Shown: positions 8,121 through 16,684, counted from the stretch's first letter. The stretch: 45,561 bases of DNA from Helicobacter sp. 11S02596-1 (GCF_002272825.1 NZ_MLAM01000016.1:1-45561), one strand, 5' to 3'. Numbers and translations: made by a program. The notes: a model not told the origin generated them from the sequence alone.

Positions 8121-9188
8121 ATGGCAGAAATCAGCGCACAACTTGTAAAACAGCTTCGAGAAATCACAGACGCAGGGATGATGGACTGCAAAAAGGCATT
8201 GGTAGAGACAAACGGGGATATTGATAAAGCCATCGAGTATCTCAGAGAAAAGGGACTCTCTAAGGCTGCAAAAAAAGCCGATAGGATTGCGAGCGAGGGT
8301 GTGGTTTCCTTGAAAGTTTCACCTGATTTTTCTAAGGCTGTTATGCTTGAAATCAATAGCGAGACAGATTTTGTCGCTAAAAATGATGGCTTCAAAGAGT
8401 TGGTTGAAAAAACCAACAATCTCATCAAGGATAACACCATATCGAGCGTGGAGAATTTGTATCACATCGATGTTGATGGGATGGTTTATGAAGAATATCT
8501 CAAAACGCAAATCGCTAAGATTGGTGAAAATATCGTTGTTAGGAGGATTGCGAGTATCCTCCCACCTAGCAATGGTATCGTGAATGGGTATGTGCATTCC
8601 AATGGTAGGGTAGGGGTGATCATTTCTATCGTATGCGAAAATCCCCAGAATGCCGAAGCTTGCGGTGAGCTTTTGAGAAATATTTGTATGCACGCTGCGG
8701 CGATGAAACCCCAAGTCATTGATTTTAAGGCATTTGATGGTGATTTTATTCAAAAAGAAAAAATGGCATTGATTGCTGAATTGCAAAAAGAAAATGAAGA
8801 ACTCAAGAGGCTTGGCAAACCCACAAAAACGATTCCTGAGTATGTCAGTCGAGCCGAACTTACCGATGAGATTTTGAAAAAACAAGAAGAGTTTTTCAAA
8901 GAAGAGTTAAAAAAACAAGGCAAGCCTGAAGCGATTTGGGATAAAATCATTCCCGGACAGATGGAGCGTTTCATCGCTGATAATACACTCATTGACCAAC
9001 GTTTGACGCTTTTGGGGCAATTTTTTGTAATGGATGATAAAAAAACCATCGCACAGGTTTTGGAGCAAAAATCAAAAGAACTTTCCGATAATATCCGTAT
9101 CGTTGATTATATTCGATTTGAACTTGGCGAGGGTATCGAGAAAAAAGTTGAGGATTTTGCAAAAGAAGTTGCTGCCCAAATGCAATAA
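8121..9188 (+). CDS. tsf: Elongation factor Ts
   Basis: Nucleotide exchange factor that releases GDP from EF-Tu. The N-terminal UBA-like domain shows the family signatures LREITDAGMMDCKKAL and YLREKGLSKAAKKADR, and the core domain has the conserved NSETDFVAKNDGF at about residues 76-88. The product has 355 residues, the usual size for this phylum. It abuts rpsB with no gap; the ribosome site AGGGG lies inside the end of rpsB. A repeat element begins just after its stop. Confidence 0.97.
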   Translation: MAEISAQLVKQLREITDAGMMDCKKALVETNGDIDKAIEYLREKGLSKAAKKADRIASEGVVSLKVSPDFSKAVMLEINSETDFVAKNDGFKELVEKTNNLIKDNTISSVENLYHIDVDGMVYEEYLKTQIAKIGENIVVRRIASILPPSNGIVNGYVHSNGRVGVIISIVCENPQNAEACGELLRNICMHAAAMKPQVIDFKAFDGDFIQKEKMALIAELQKENEELKRLGKPTKTIPEYVSRAELTDEILKKQEEFFKEELKKQGKPEAIWDKIIPGQMERFIADNTLIDQRLTLLGQFFVMDDKKTIAQVLEQKSKELSDNIRIVDYIRFELGEGIEKKVEDFAKEVAAQMQ

Positions 9189-9197
9189 AAAATAATT

Positions 9198-9345
9198 TCA
9201 TTATTTTTTACTCGGTTTGTTTTGGAAAAACAAACCTGGAGACCATTCCAGCAGGCAAAGCCTACTTCCATTCCTAAAGCTACCATCTCATACCCAGCCT
9301 TTGGCTGTGTATTCGAGATAAGTTTCTAATGTTTTCATTTTGAAT
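9198..9345 (-). repeat. Three-hairpin element, copy 2 (long hairpin 1 type)
   Basis: Read on the minus strand. Hairpin 1 is the long form: arms ATCTC..AATAC..CAGCC and GGCTG..GTAT..GAGAT. Then GCTTTAGGAATGGAA, hairpin 2 with AGGC/GCCT, GGTCTCCAG, hairpin 3 with arms GGTTTGTTTT/AAAACAAACC, CGAGTA and AATAATGA. It ends ten bases from the tsf stop, tail to tail with tsf. Confidence 0.8.
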
Positions 9346-9531
9346 CACTTTCAAACCCAGCCCGCTATGCTTTTTCATCTAGCCTACTAGGGGAACGGGT
9401 CAGGGGATTTTCACCCGTCCACCCTGCAGACTTCGCAAGGAGGAGAGCCGTTAAAAAAGATAACTGCTTGTCTTTGGTAGCTCCGCACGGCGATTGCGAT
9501 ATGCGACAAAAGGAGCATAGCAGTCCGCCTA
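9346..9531 (-). repeat. GC-rich repeat module, copy b
   Basis: On the minus strand this contains CTTGCGAAGTCTGCAGGGTGG, the CCCCTGACCCGTTCCCCTAGT block and ATGAAAAAGCATAGCGGGCTGGG, then leads into three-hairpin copy 2, as in copies a, c and e. It also contains TTATCTTTTTTAACGG, shared with the module at 16.6 kb. No gene is credible here. Confidence 0.65.
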
Positions 9532-9594
9532 GAGGCTTTGCCTCCAAAAAGCGGTCCTCAGGTTCAATTTATCGAATCGAGTAACCATAATGAA
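9532..9594 (+). repeat. Three-hairpin element, copy 3 (3' part only)
   Basis: Plus-strand partial copy: hairpin 2 with arms GAGGC/GCCTC, linker GCGGTCCTCAG, an imperfect hairpin 3, CGAGTA and CATAATGA. The first hairpin is missing. It lies between folE and the opposite-facing copy 2. Together with copy 2 and module b it fills 9189-9606. Confidence 0.65.
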
Positions 9595-9606
9595 ATTCCA
9601 AAATAC

Positions 9607-10155
9607 CTAAGATTTTAAGAGTTGCATAAATTCCGAGCGGGTTTTGGAATCTGACTTGAAAAGCCCTCGGATGGCGCTTGTCTTAACGCGCGCATTTTGT
9701 TTTTGAACCCCCCGCATACTCATACATAGATGTTGGGCTTCGCAAACGACCATCGCACCTTTGGGCGATAGGACTTCCATAATCGTTTCTGCAATCTCGG
9801 TGGTGAGTTTTTCTTGGATTTGAAGTCTCCTAGAATAAATCTCTACGAGCTTTACCAAGCCACTGATACCAGCGACTTTTTTATCGGGAATATACCCAAT
9901 GCTGATGTGTCCGAAAAATGGCAGTATATGATGTTCGCACATTGAGTAAAATTCGATATTTTTGATCATCACCATTTCATCACAAGCACCTTGTTCAAAC
10001 ACACTTCCAAGCGCTTCTTTGGGGTTTTGAGCATACCCGCTGTATAAAAAATCCCATAATGCCTCCACCCGAGAAGGTGTATCTTTGAGCCCTTCTCGAT
10101 GGGGGTTTTCGCCGATTTTGTCAAAAAAATAATTAAAATAATCCTGATGGTTCAT
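9607..10155 (-). CDS. folE: GTP cyclohydrolase I
   Basis: Converts GTP to 7,8-dihydroneopterin triphosphate, the first step toward folate and queuosine-type compounds. The 182-residue product has the zinc-site motif SMCEHHILPF (C73, H76) and the second cysteine in EAQHLCMSMRG (C144), plus GISGLVKLVEIYSRRLQIQE. The length is normal for the type I enzyme. It starts one base after the htpX stop, so it is part of the htpX-folE unit; the same neighbours are known in H. pylori. Confidence 0.96.
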   Translation of the reverse strand: MNHQDYFNYFFDKIGENPHREGLKDTPSRVEALWDFLYSGYAQNPKEALGSVFEQGACDEMVMIKNIEFYSMCEHHILPFFGHISIGYIPDKKVAGISGLVKLVEIYSRRLQIQEKLTTEIAETIMEVLSPKGAMVVCEAQHLCMSMRGVQKQNARVKTSAIRGLFKSDSKTRSEFMQLLKS

Positions 10156-10156
10156 T

Positions 10157-11083
10157 CTATCTTCCTAAAAGGGATTTGATTCTGTTTTGGATACTAGGGT
10201 GCGTGCTAAAAACTTCCGTAGTATCAAAGATATAGGCTGCTTTCCTTGTGGGATTGGTATCGATTTCTGAATAATCATTTGTCGCATAATCACCGCTAAT
10301 TTTTTGCAAGGCTCGAATCATCGGCCTGGAATCTTCCATAATATACGCTGCCCCACTATCTGCCATATATTCTCTGCTACGGCTAAGATACATTTGTAAA
10401 AATAACGTAAAGATAGGCAGGATAAATTGCAATGCCAAAAGGATTGTTTTTGCGGTGTTCGCACCTCTTTCGTGGTTGTTACCCATAAATATCCAAACCG
10501 CACTATTAGCAACCAAAAGCATAATGTTGCTCAATATCCCCACACACATTGTCAGGCGAATATCGCCGTGGCGGATATGGCTAAGTTCGTGCGCCATCAC
10601 GGCTTTGAGTTCATCTCTTTGAAGATTTTTTATGATCGCAGTGGTGAGGGCGATGAGAGAATTTTTTTCATCCCAACCGCTTGCAAATGCGTTCATATAA
10701 GGGGCTTCTAACACATAGAGTTTCGGTGTAAAGGGGGTTTGTGATTCCTTGATAAGTTCTTGGAGGATTTCATAAATGTATCTTTCAGTTTTGCTCAAAA
10801 CCTTCGCAGGGTCGATGTGCTTGTATTCGCTTCCATTGAGCATAATGCCTGTAAAATTCTGAATCGAAATATAAATGATCGCTAAAGCCACAAGCAACAT
10901 ACACACCGTTACCGTGGGGAAAACCTGGAACGTGATGAGTTCTCTTATGCCTGCGCTTAATGAGAAGGCATTGATCCTGATAACATCGACAAGCAAGCCA
11001 ATCAGAATAAAAATCAGGATATAAGTTATCAGAACCGCATTTGTTTTTGCGCGATTTTGAGAAATTATTGATTTAAAATCCAT
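10157..11083 (-). CDS. htpX: HtpX-like membrane zinc metalloprotease (M48 family)
   Basis: Inner-membrane protease linked to quality control of membrane proteins. The 308-residue product has two N-terminal membrane segments (about 17-37 and 55-73), the zinc motif HELSH at residues 165-169 followed by IRHGD, two more membrane segments, and the downstream glutamate in [16 protein letters not shown] precedes the start. It sits directly upstream of folE with a one-base gap. The region after the third helix is typical of HtpX rather than of soluble M48 proteins. Confidence 0.92.
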   Translation of the reverse strand: MDFKSIISQNRAKTNAVLITYILIFILIGLLVDVIRINAFSLSAGIRELITFQVFPTVTVCMLLVALAIIYISIQNFTGIMLNGSEYKHIDPAKVLSKTERYIYEILQELIKESQTPFTPKLYVLEAPYMNAFASGWDEKNSLIALTTAIIKNLQRDELKAVMAHELSHIRHGDIRLTMCVGILSNIMLLVANSAVWIFMGNNHERGANTAKTILLALQFILPIFTLFLQMYLSRSREYMADSGAAYIMEDSRPMIRALQKISGDYATNDYSEIDTNPTRKAAYIFDTTEVFSTHPSIQNRIKSLLGR

Positions 11084-11140
11084 TGATGATTCCTTCTTGA
11101 TTGCATTATTTGATGGCGGGCTTATTATCGCAGAAAAATT

Positions 11141-12256
11141 TTAATCAATTTTAATATCCCGATGGGCAAGTTCTTCGATAAGCGTTGTCGCATAGCTCCC
11201 TTTAGGGAGTGAAAATTCCAGCTCTACCCAAGCGTGTTCGGGGATATAGCGGTATTTGAGATTTTCAACCCAAATCCAAGCAAATCGCCTCGAACCATTG
11301 CTGTGGATTTTCTCATCATCAAAAGTATTTTCAAATTCCCTCGCTAACGATGTCGCACGAGGTGTTTTTGCCCCCGATAATAGCCCGGTTGGGACGATGT
11401 CTTTGTCAAAAAAACGTTTGGGATCTTCTTGGTCGTTTAGCTCAAAGAGCTTGCCGTGGGGATAATGACACATCCAATCACCCGGGAATAATTTGAAAAA
11501 ATGCGCTTGCGTGCAGATGGATTTGATAGTCTCAAGCGGGAGAGAAATAGCGTGTTTTTTTAGTGCGATTTGGATTTCATTGGGCGTAAAATTTTCAAAT
11601 ATTTTGCTGATTTTTATCCGATGGCTTAGCCATTGGTTGAATAAAAAACTTTGGTAGCTAGAAATAAGAAAATCATTGATTTTTTTGTTTTTGAGTTTTT
11701 TTTCTTGGTGAGCGATTTTTTTACCCTCAATATGATTGTCGCCGTCTTTTCCAAATCGTTGGTAGCCAAAATAATTTGGCAAGCCATTTTTTGCGATGAT
11801 TTGGAGGATAGAATCGATTTTTGCAAAGCTTGCTGGGGTAACTTTTTTGAGACGGATAAAAAAATCATTTCCCTTGAGATGACCGATTTTGAGTTTGTTG
11901 CTATGGTGGGAGGTTGCAAGGATTTTGATATTTTTTTCTTCAAGCAACGCCTGTTTGTCTTCGATGGCTGGGGCAAATTTTTTGTGGATTGAAATGTATT
12001 GCGTGGTGGTAGCCGATTTGTCTTTTAACCCTGCATAGCCAATCTCACCAGTCTTGCACCCGATAGCATTTGAGAGGATTTTTATCATCTCAAGCGTGCT
12101 GAGACCTTTTTTGCGAATGTTTAAAATCAAATGCTCGCCATCTTGGCTAAAAGGATACAAGGGGATTTCACGCACCATAAAATCCCTCGCATTTTGGGAA
12201 AAATAAAAGTCAATGCTGGAGTGATTGAGGGCGTAGGTTTTTTCCATCAAACCCAT
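11141..12256 (-). CDS. truD: tRNA pseudouridine-13 synthase TruD
   Basis: Isomerises uridine 13 in certain tRNAs. The 371-residue product has the TruD motif IGYAGLKDKSATTTQ with catalytic Asp79, the SNKLKIGHLKGNDFFIR block and NYFGYQRFG, and the late VPTGLLSG segment. The ATG overlaps the alr stop by one base (TAATG), so the pair is coupled. A second ATG three codons later is an equally possible start; neither has a strong ribosome site. Confidence 0.94.
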   Translation of the reverse strand: MGLMEKTYALNHSSIDFYFSQNARDFMVREIPLYPFSQDGEHLILNIRKKGLSTLEMIKILSNAIGCKTGEIGYAGLKDKSATTTQYISIHKKFAPAIEDKQALLEEKNIKILATSHHSNKLKIGHLKGNDFFIRLKKVTPASFAKIDSILQIIAKNGLPNYFGYQRFGKDGDNHIEGKKIAHQEKKLKNKKINDFLISSYQSFLFNQWLSHRIKISKIFENFTPNEIQIALKKHAISLPLETIKSICTQAHFFKLFPGDWMCHYPHGKLFELNDQEDPKRFFDKDIVPTGLLSGAKTPRATSLAREFENTFDDEKIHSNGSRRFAWIWVENLKYRYIPEHAWVELEFSLPKGSYATTLIEELAHRDIKID

Positions 12257-13284
12257 TAGATGATGGTCCGTTTCAGGAATGGAGATAGGCTCGTGAGGAC
12301 TTCATAAGGGATCGTATCAAACATTGCTGCGATGTCAGAAGCATCATCAAAGACACAGATTCTCTCTTCTGTGCAGATACAAGAAAAGCAATCCATAGAT
12401 GTGATGGGTAATATGAGGTAACCCCCAGCTGTTGTAAGTTTGCCTCTGTTGCCATTGTGCCGAAAAAAGCCATCCCCATACCCGATGTCATAGGTGCTAA
12501 TCGTAGCACTTTCTTGCAAGATACTTTTCCCGCCATAGCCGATTTTTGCACCTTTTGGAAGTGTTTGTTCGCATATCTTATCTGCCCAGAGTGAGGCGAC
12601 GGGCTTGAGATTTTTAGCGATGGGGAGTTCAAAAGTATTACCCAAATACCCATAAGCAGCGATACCTATACGGACCAAATCATCATCGATTTTTTCACTC
12701 CGAAGCGTGGCAGAAGAAGCCAAAGAATGGAATCTCGGGCAGGGGAATCCAAGCTTTTTGGAGAGATAAATAACTTCTTCTTTTGTCTGTGCGAAAATTT
12801 CTTGGGCTTCCTCAAAATCTGCGATTTTTTCGTCCCCGTAGCCGTTGTGTGTGAAAATCCCAAAAAGATTGAGTTTTTTGCTTAAAATTTTTTCGATAAA
12901 TACGGCAAGTTTTTCTCTAGCGATACCATTGCGATTCATTCCCGTATTGACCTCAAGCTCGATGGAGCGGTTTTCTTCGACGTGATCGAGTGCTTGGAGT
13001 GTGTTGATAGATAGAGAAATATTTTTTGGAGCATTTGGGGATAATTTGCCATAAAATGCGGTGATATGTTTGAAAAGATGGGCGATTTTTAGCGCTTCAA
13101 ATTCATTTTTGACAAAAACACTCTGGATACCATAGTCAGAAGCTAGCGAGGCGATTTGTTCGAGTCCGTGACCATAGGCGTTGTCTTTGAGAACCAGACC
13201 AAGCTTATTTTTGTCTTTGATGTGCGACACGATGGTATCAAGATTGTTTTTGAAAGCTTTTTTGTTGATGAGTATTTCAGACAT
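12256..13284 (-). CDS. alr: Alanine racemase
   Basis: PLP enzyme that interconverts L- and D-alanine for peptidoglycan. The 342-residue product has the PLP-lysine region GLVLKDNAYGHG (Lys33), EVNTGMNRNGI, VRIGIAAYGY and the catalytic tyrosine region KIGYGGK in the C-terminal barrel-partner domain. It is slightly shorter than the usual 360 residues but has all key sites. The gene lies between a cytochrome c gene and truD and overlaps truD by one base. Confidence 0.94.
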   Translation of the reverse strand: MSEILINKKAFKNNLDTIVSHIKDKNKLGLVLKDNAYGHGLEQIASLASDYGIQSVFVKNEFEALKIAHLFKHITAFYGKLSPNAPKNISLSINTLQALDHVEENRSIELEVNTGMNRNGIAREKLAVFIEKILSKKLNLFGIFTHNGYGDEKIADFEEAQEIFAQTKEEVIYLSKKLGFPCPRFHSLASSATLRSEKIDDDLVRIGIAAYGYLGNTFELPIAKNLKPVASLWADKICEQTLPKGAKIGYGGKSILQESATISTYDIGYGDGFFRHNGNRGKLTTAGGYLILPITSMDCFSCICTEERICVFDDASDIAAMFDTIPYEVLTSLSPFLKRTII

Positions 13285-13311
13285 TTTGAGTTCGGGGAAG
13301 TCCCCGAATGA

Positions 13312-13626
13312 TTACTTTTTGGCAGGAAGTTTGGAGATAAAATCAGCAAGAGCTTCAATATCAGCATCCGAGACGTTTTTCATCTGTCCATACATAATCG
13401 CTTTCGCACCTCCGTTGTCGGTAGTTCCAGCTTTATAGCCTTTGAGATCTGCTAAGAGTTTGTCTTTTGGAAGACCTGCAATCGTTACGCCTCCTTTAGC
13501 ACCCGGTGCAACTTTTTGTCCATTTGCGCCGTGGCAAGCAACACATTTTTTGTAAGATGCAGGCATTTCAGTAGCCATTGCCAAGCTTGCAACACCAAAT
13601 AAAGCTAGAATCATAAGCTTTTTCAT
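13312..13626 (-). CDS. Periplasmic class I cytochrome c (c-553 type)
   Basis: Small electron carrier of 104 residues. A signal peptide MKKLMILALFGVASLAMA is followed by a single heme site CVACH (C28, C31, H32) and a probable axial methionine in AIMYGQMKNVSD. The start is fixed by AAGGAG; an open frame extends further upstream but lacks a ribosome site. It is like the c-553 that donates electrons to the cbb3 oxidase in Helicobacter. It probably has its own promoter with TAGAAT on the minus strand at 13707-13712. Confidence 0.93.
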   Translation of the reverse strand: MKKLMILALFGVASLAMATEMPASYKKCVACHGANGQKVAPGAKGGVTIAGLPKDKLLADLKGYKAGTTDNGGAKAIMYGQMKNVSDADIEALADFISKLPAKK

Positions 13627-13706
13627 TGTATTCTCCTTTAGTTTTTGTTTAGTTTGCTTTTTTAAAGATTCGCTTTGCGTATCAAATAAACCTTTAAAAC
13701 GATGGT

Positions 13707-13712
13707 ATTCTA
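13707..13712 (-). promoter_or_regulatory. Likely -10 box for the cytochrome c gene
   Basis: On the minus strand TAGAAT lies about 80 bases before the cytochrome start, in the AT-rich gap after recR. No -35 box is evident. Confidence 0.35.
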
Positions 13713-13741
13713 CAAATTCCAACCTTAGACAAACCTAAGTT

Positions 13742-14335
13742 TCAGAGTTTGACTCTTGAGGTAAAAGCCCGCAAAAGTGAAAGTTGATCGATGTTTTCAA
13801 GACCGATACCCGTAGGGACACCTTGGGCGATTTTGCTAAATGTGAGATCTAAATCTTGGAGTTTATCCTCGATAAAAAGCATAATCGCATCATTGGCAAG
13901 CGTGGGAGAAAAAGCAAAAATGATTTCTTGGATATGATTTTCTTGGATATGATTTTTGAAAGCAGTAAAATCAATTTTTTCAAGCACTTCAATGACTTTG
14001 TATTTACCGCCAAAATCCCCGATTTCTTCGATGGTAAAGATATCTTTTGGATGGAGCACGACGCAGAGTTGCCCATTTTGACGATTTTCATCCAGACAGA
14101 TTTCACAGATTTCGCTTTCGCTAAGTCCCCCGCATAGTTGGCACTTCCTGATATGATCGATCGCATTTTCTATGGAATGAGCGATTTTGAGTGCGAGGTA
14201 TTTATCTTCGACACTGAGGCTATAAGCCATTTTTTGAGCGGATTTTTTTCCGATACTAGGGAGCTGCTCGAGGGCTTCAACCAGGGCAAAAAAATAATTC
14301 AGCGTATTTTTATATGTTTTCATACCTGCAATCAT
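13742..14335 (-). CDS. recR: Recombination protein RecR
   Basis: DNA-binding mediator of RecFOR recombinational repair. The 197-residue product has the helix-hairpin-helix LEQLPSIGKKSAQKMA, a zinc finger with C65, C68, C77 and C80, a Toprim domain starting LCVVLHPKDIFTIEE, and the C-terminal PTGIGLENID. A second ATG four codons in (14323) is a possible start; neither site has a clear ribosome site. It is divergent from dnaJ across 79 bases. Confidence 0.94.
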   Translation of the reverse strand: MIAGMKTYKNTLNYFFALVEALEQLPSIGKKSAQKMAYSLSVEDKYLALKIAHSIENAIDHIRKCQLCGGLSESEICEICLDENRQNGQLCVVLHPKDIFTIEEIGDFGGKYKVIEVLEKIDFTAFKNHIQENHIQEIIFAFSPTLANDAIMLFIEDKLQDLDLTFSKIAQGVPTGIGLENIDQLSLLRAFTSRVKL

Positions 14336-14375
14336 AGCCGAAGGAATTTTAACAATGGATAAAACTTTTTTGAGA

Positions 14376-14381
14376 TAAAAT
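14376..14381 (+). promoter_or_regulatory. Likely -10 box for dnaJ
   Basis: TAAAAT in AGATAAAATTTCGC lies 33 bases before the dnaJ start codon. No heat-shock operator (CIRCE) is visible in this gap. Confidence 0.45.
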
Positions 14382-14414
14382 TTCGCTTTTAAAATTTTTG
14401 TATGGGAGATAGGT

Positions 14415-15572
14415 TTGGAACGTTTTGATTATTATGAGATTTTAGAAATCAGCAAAACTAGCGATAAAGAAACCATTAAAAAAGCCTATAGAAAAATGGC
14501 GCTCAAATACCATCCCGACAGGAATCCAGACGATAAAAGTGCTGAAGAAATGTTTAAAAAAATCAACGAAGCTTATGAGGTTTTGAGCGATGACTCCAAA
14601 CGCCAAATATATGATCGATATGGCAAAGATGGGCTTGAAAGTAGTGGGTTTAGCGGTTTTAGTGGCAGAGATTTTAGCGATATTTTTGGGGATTTGGGTT
14701 CTATTTTTGAGTCTGCTTTTGGTGGCGGGTTTGGTTCATCTAGGAAGCGCGAAGCGGGGGCGAAGTTTAAGCCTGATTATCTCTATGAGCTGAATTTGAG
14801 CTTCAAAGAAGCGGTATTTGGTTGCAAAAAAACGATCCAAACCCGCTATAAAATCCATTGCCCCGACTGCAATGGGAGTGGGGCAAAAGATGGTGCGATC
14901 CAGACTTGCCCAGACTGCTCTGGCAAGGGGCAAGTATTTATGAGGCAAGGGTTTATGACTTTTGCTCAAACGTGTTCAAAATGCTCTGGGACAGGGCAGA
15001 TTATCAAAGAAAAATGCCCGACGTGCAAAGGTGGGGGTTTTAGTTTTGTCGAAGAAAGCTTTGAAATCAACGTGCCTGAGGGGATGGATAACGAAAATAG
15101 AATGCGTGTGGCAGGGCGAGGGAATCAGCAAAAAAATGGCACAAGGGGCGATCTCTACATCGTGGCATATGTCGCAGAAGATGATTATTTCATCCGTGAT
15201 GGGGATGATATTTATATCGAAGTCCCTGTGTTTTTTACCTCTATTCCACTGGGTGCAAAAATCCCCATCCCATCGCTAAGGGGCGAGCTTGAGCTTGCTG
15301 TCCCGCCAAATGCTGAAGATGGTGCGCGGTTTGTATTCAATGGCGAGGGTGTCAAAGATGTCAATAGCAGGCATTATGGGAATCTCATCGCAGTGATTAA
15401 AATCGTTTATCCCAAACAACTCAACGAAGAACAAAAAGAACTTTTGATGAAACTTCACCATAGCTTTGGGTATGAAAGCGAACCACATAAAAATCTTTTT
15501 GAAGAATGCTTTGATCGGATCAAAAATTGGTTCAAACCTGAGGTAAAACCCAAGGAAAAAAGTAAAAAATAA
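14415..15572 (+). CDS. dnaJ: Chaperone protein DnaJ
   Basis: Hsp40 co-chaperone that delivers substrates to DnaK. The 385-residue product has a J domain (residues 4-68) with HPD at 33-35, a Gly/Phe-rich linker (about 75-117), four zinc-binding repeats ([32 protein letters not shown]) and the C-terminal substrate domains. The start is TTG with GGGAG and AGG just upstream; no in-frame ATG is near. It is a stand-alone gene here, with no grpE or dnaK beside it. Confidence 0.96.
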   Translation: MERFDYYEILEISKTSDKETIKKAYRKMALKYHPDRNPDDKSAEEMFKKINEAYEVLSDDSKRQIYDRYGKDGLESSGFSGFSGRDFSDIFGDLGSIFESAFGGGFGSSRKREAGAKFKPDYLYELNLSFKEAVFGCKKTIQTRYKIHCPDCNGSGAKDGAIQTCPDCSGKGQVFMRQGFMTFAQTCSKCSGTGQIIKEKCPTCKGGGFSFVEESFEINVPEGMDNENRMRVAGRGNQQKNGTRGDLYIVAYVAEDDYFIRDGDDIYIEVPVFFTSIPLGAKIPIPSLRGELELAVPPNAEDGARFVFNGEGVKDVNSRHYGNLIAVIKIVYPKQLNEEQKELLMKLHHSFGYESEPHKNLFEECFDRIKNWFKPEVKPKEKSKK

Positions 15573-15585
15573 ACATCTATTTTTA

Positions 15586-15617
15586 TTGACATTGCCCCCC
15601 CTCCCATCCTGTATAAT
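15586..15617 (+). promoter_or_regulatory. Consensus promoter with a C-tract in the spacer
   Basis: TTGACA at 15586-15591 and TATAAT at 15612-15617 are both perfect consensus, separated by 20 bases that contain CCCCCCC-T-CCC. The spacer is about three bases longer than ideal. Slippage in the C-tract would change spacing and hence strength (see findings). Confidence 0.6.
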
Positions 15618-15678
15618 CTATATAGTATTAATTCTTAAAAGGCGTTAATGCTAATAAAAATTTGCACAAGGAGAAAAA

Positions 15679-15876
15679 ATGGCAGCTGTTACAGCAGAAA
15701 ACAGAGATGGTTGGATTTTCGTTTATGATGAAAATGGGCAAGAGATATGGAATAAATATATCGATAAAATCGCAAGTGTAACTTGTTCAAGTGGCTATGT
15801 GGTAGTAACAGACCAAAACAACTGCGTAATAACCTATGATGAAAGAGGAAATCGCATATCCTCACGGCAGAGATAA
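15679..15876 (+). CDS. Small conserved-looking protein of unknown function
   Basis: A 65-residue protein with AAGGAG eight bases before its ATG and a consensus promoter further upstream, so it is probably real and well expressed. The sequence (DGWIFVYDENGQEIW, SSGYVVVTDQNNCVITYDE) has two similar strand-turn-strand units with aromatic residues and D/N-G turns, which suggests a small beta-sheet protein. There is one cysteine pair (in VTCSS and NNCVI). No signal peptide or membrane segment. I do not recognise a family. It is flanked by dnaJ and a repeat cluster. Confidence 0.7.
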   Translation: MAAVTAENRDGWIFVYDENGQEIWNKYIDKIASVTCSSGYVVVTDQNNCVITYDERGNRISSRQR

Positions 15877-15904
15877 AACCACAAAATAAGCCTTGCTTCA
15901 AATT

Positions 15905-15964
15905 CAATCAGTGGTAGCGGTCTTCAGGTTTGATTTATCGAATTGAGTAGAAAAATAATGATTC
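15905..15964 (+). repeat. Three-hairpin element, copy 4 (3' part only)
   Basis: Partial copy with GCGGTCTTCAG, hairpin 3 (GGTTTGATTTATCGAATT, imperfect), GAGTA and AATAATGA, followed by TTCTTTTCCATAG, a flank shared with copies 13 and 14. It lies 28 bases after the small-protein stop. Confidence 0.65.
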
Positions 15965-16170
15965 TTTTCCATAGCAATGTTTTCTAATAATTATTTCTCA
16001 TACTCGCTAGAAGGGGGAATAGGGATTCCCGCCCGCCCTATCTGACTTGCGAAGTGCCATCGGACGGGCGGGGTAAAAGTTTCCCCCTTAACCCCGCCTC
16101 CCCCTGCACGCCCCCAATGCAACACAGGATTAAATGGCGTAGATTGCTTGGTTTGAAAGTGGTTTAAAAT
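15965..16170 (+). repeat. GC-rich repeat module, copy c
   Basis: Starts TTCTTTTCCATAG, then AGAAGGGGGAATAGGG, CTGACTTGCGAAG, GGACGGGCGGGG, CCTTAACCCCGCCTCCCCC and GGCGTAGATTGCTTGGTTTGAAAG, in the same order as the modules at 39.5 and 39.9 kb. It leads into copy 5. I see no gene. Confidence 0.65.
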
Positions 16171-16303
16171 TGAAAACCTTAGAAACTCTACCCACCCACC
16201 CCAAGTTGATGACCAGCGGTAGCTGGGAATAACCCCATACTTTAGGAGCGAACACGGGTTTAATCGGTGGTAGCGGTCTTCAGGTTTGCCCCAGCGAACC
16301 GAT
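16171..16303 (+). repeat. Three-hairpin element, copy 5
   Basis: TGAAAACCTTAGAAAC, hairpin 1 arms CCAGC/GCTGG, ACTTTAGGAGCGAA, a degenerate hairpin 2, GCGGTCTTCAG and hairpin 3 arms GGTTTG/CGAACC. The usual CGAGTA-ATGA tail is lost; copy 6 follows at once. Confidence 0.75.
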
Positions 16304-16434
16304 ACCTCTAAAATATATCTCCAATACACAAAGCAACGCTTTGGGTATGAGATGGTAACTTTAGGAGCGAACGGGAGCTTAGCTCCCGTGAGTGGTCTTC
16401 AGATTCACAACGTGAATCGAATAGAAAATAATGA
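16304..16434 (+). repeat. Three-hairpin element, copy 6 (long hairpin 1 type)
   Basis: Hairpin 1 arms ATCTC..AATAC..AAAGC and GCTTT..GTAT..GAGAT, linker ACTTTAGGAGCGAA, hairpin 2 arms CGGGAG/CTCCCG, GGTCTTCAG, hairpin 3 arms GATTCAC/GTGAATC, then AATAATGA. Compared with copy 2, both arms of each changed stem differ while pairing is kept. Confidence 0.8.
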
Positions 16435-16436
16435 AA

Positions 16437-16482
16437 TGGTCTTCAGATTCAGTTTTTAAACTGAACCGAGTAAAAAATAATG
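16437..16482 (+). repeat. Three-hairpin element, copy 7 (hairpin 3 only)
   Basis: GGTCTTCAG, hairpin 3 arms TTCAGTTT/AAACTGAA, CGAGTA and AATAATG directly after the ATGA end of copy 6, as if one 3' end were inserted after another. Confidence 0.65.
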
Positions 16483-16575
16483 TTTTTGTGAGGTTTACGC
16501 CTTTTAAGGGGAAGAGGGGCTAGCCATCTGCTATGCTTTTATCGGAGCATATACGTATCGGCGTGTGAGGCTAGC

Positions 16576-16598
16576 AAAGCCAAGCAGTTGGCTTTTTT
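16576..16598 (+). terminator. Terminator-like hairpin 1 in repeat module
   Basis: Arms AAAGCCAA/TTGGCTTT around the loop GCAG, followed by T residues. It has the form of an intrinsic terminator but no gene on the plus strand ends nearby. Confidence 0.45.
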
Positions 16599-16658
16599 AA
16601 AGGTTTGGGCGTCCGGTATGCTCCTAAAAGTCGCATAGAACCATCGCCGTGCGAGCCT

Positions 16659-16684
16659 AAAAAAGATAAGCAGTTATCTTTTTT
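16659..16684. terminator. Terminator-like hairpin 2 in repeat module
   Basis: Perfect 11-bp stem, arms AAAAAAGATAA/TTATCTTTTTT, with the same GCAG loop as hairpin 1. The A/T-rich ends would serve as a U-tract on either strand. Confidence 0.45.

Noticed and set aside
8319-8885. Long antisense frame within tsf
   Set aside because: tsf is certain on the plus strand; the antisense frame has no ribosome site and low-complexity Phe/Ile-rich sequence.
9189-9210. tsf terminator
   Set aside because: AAAAAATAAT and ATTATTTTTT form an inverted repeat, but this is made by the tail of repeat copy 2 and has almost no GC pairs, so I did not call it.
9365-9547. Possible 60-residue protein on the minus strand
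   Set aside because: It lies wholly in repeat module b, and its peptide is a by-product of the repeated DNA that changes frame between copies.
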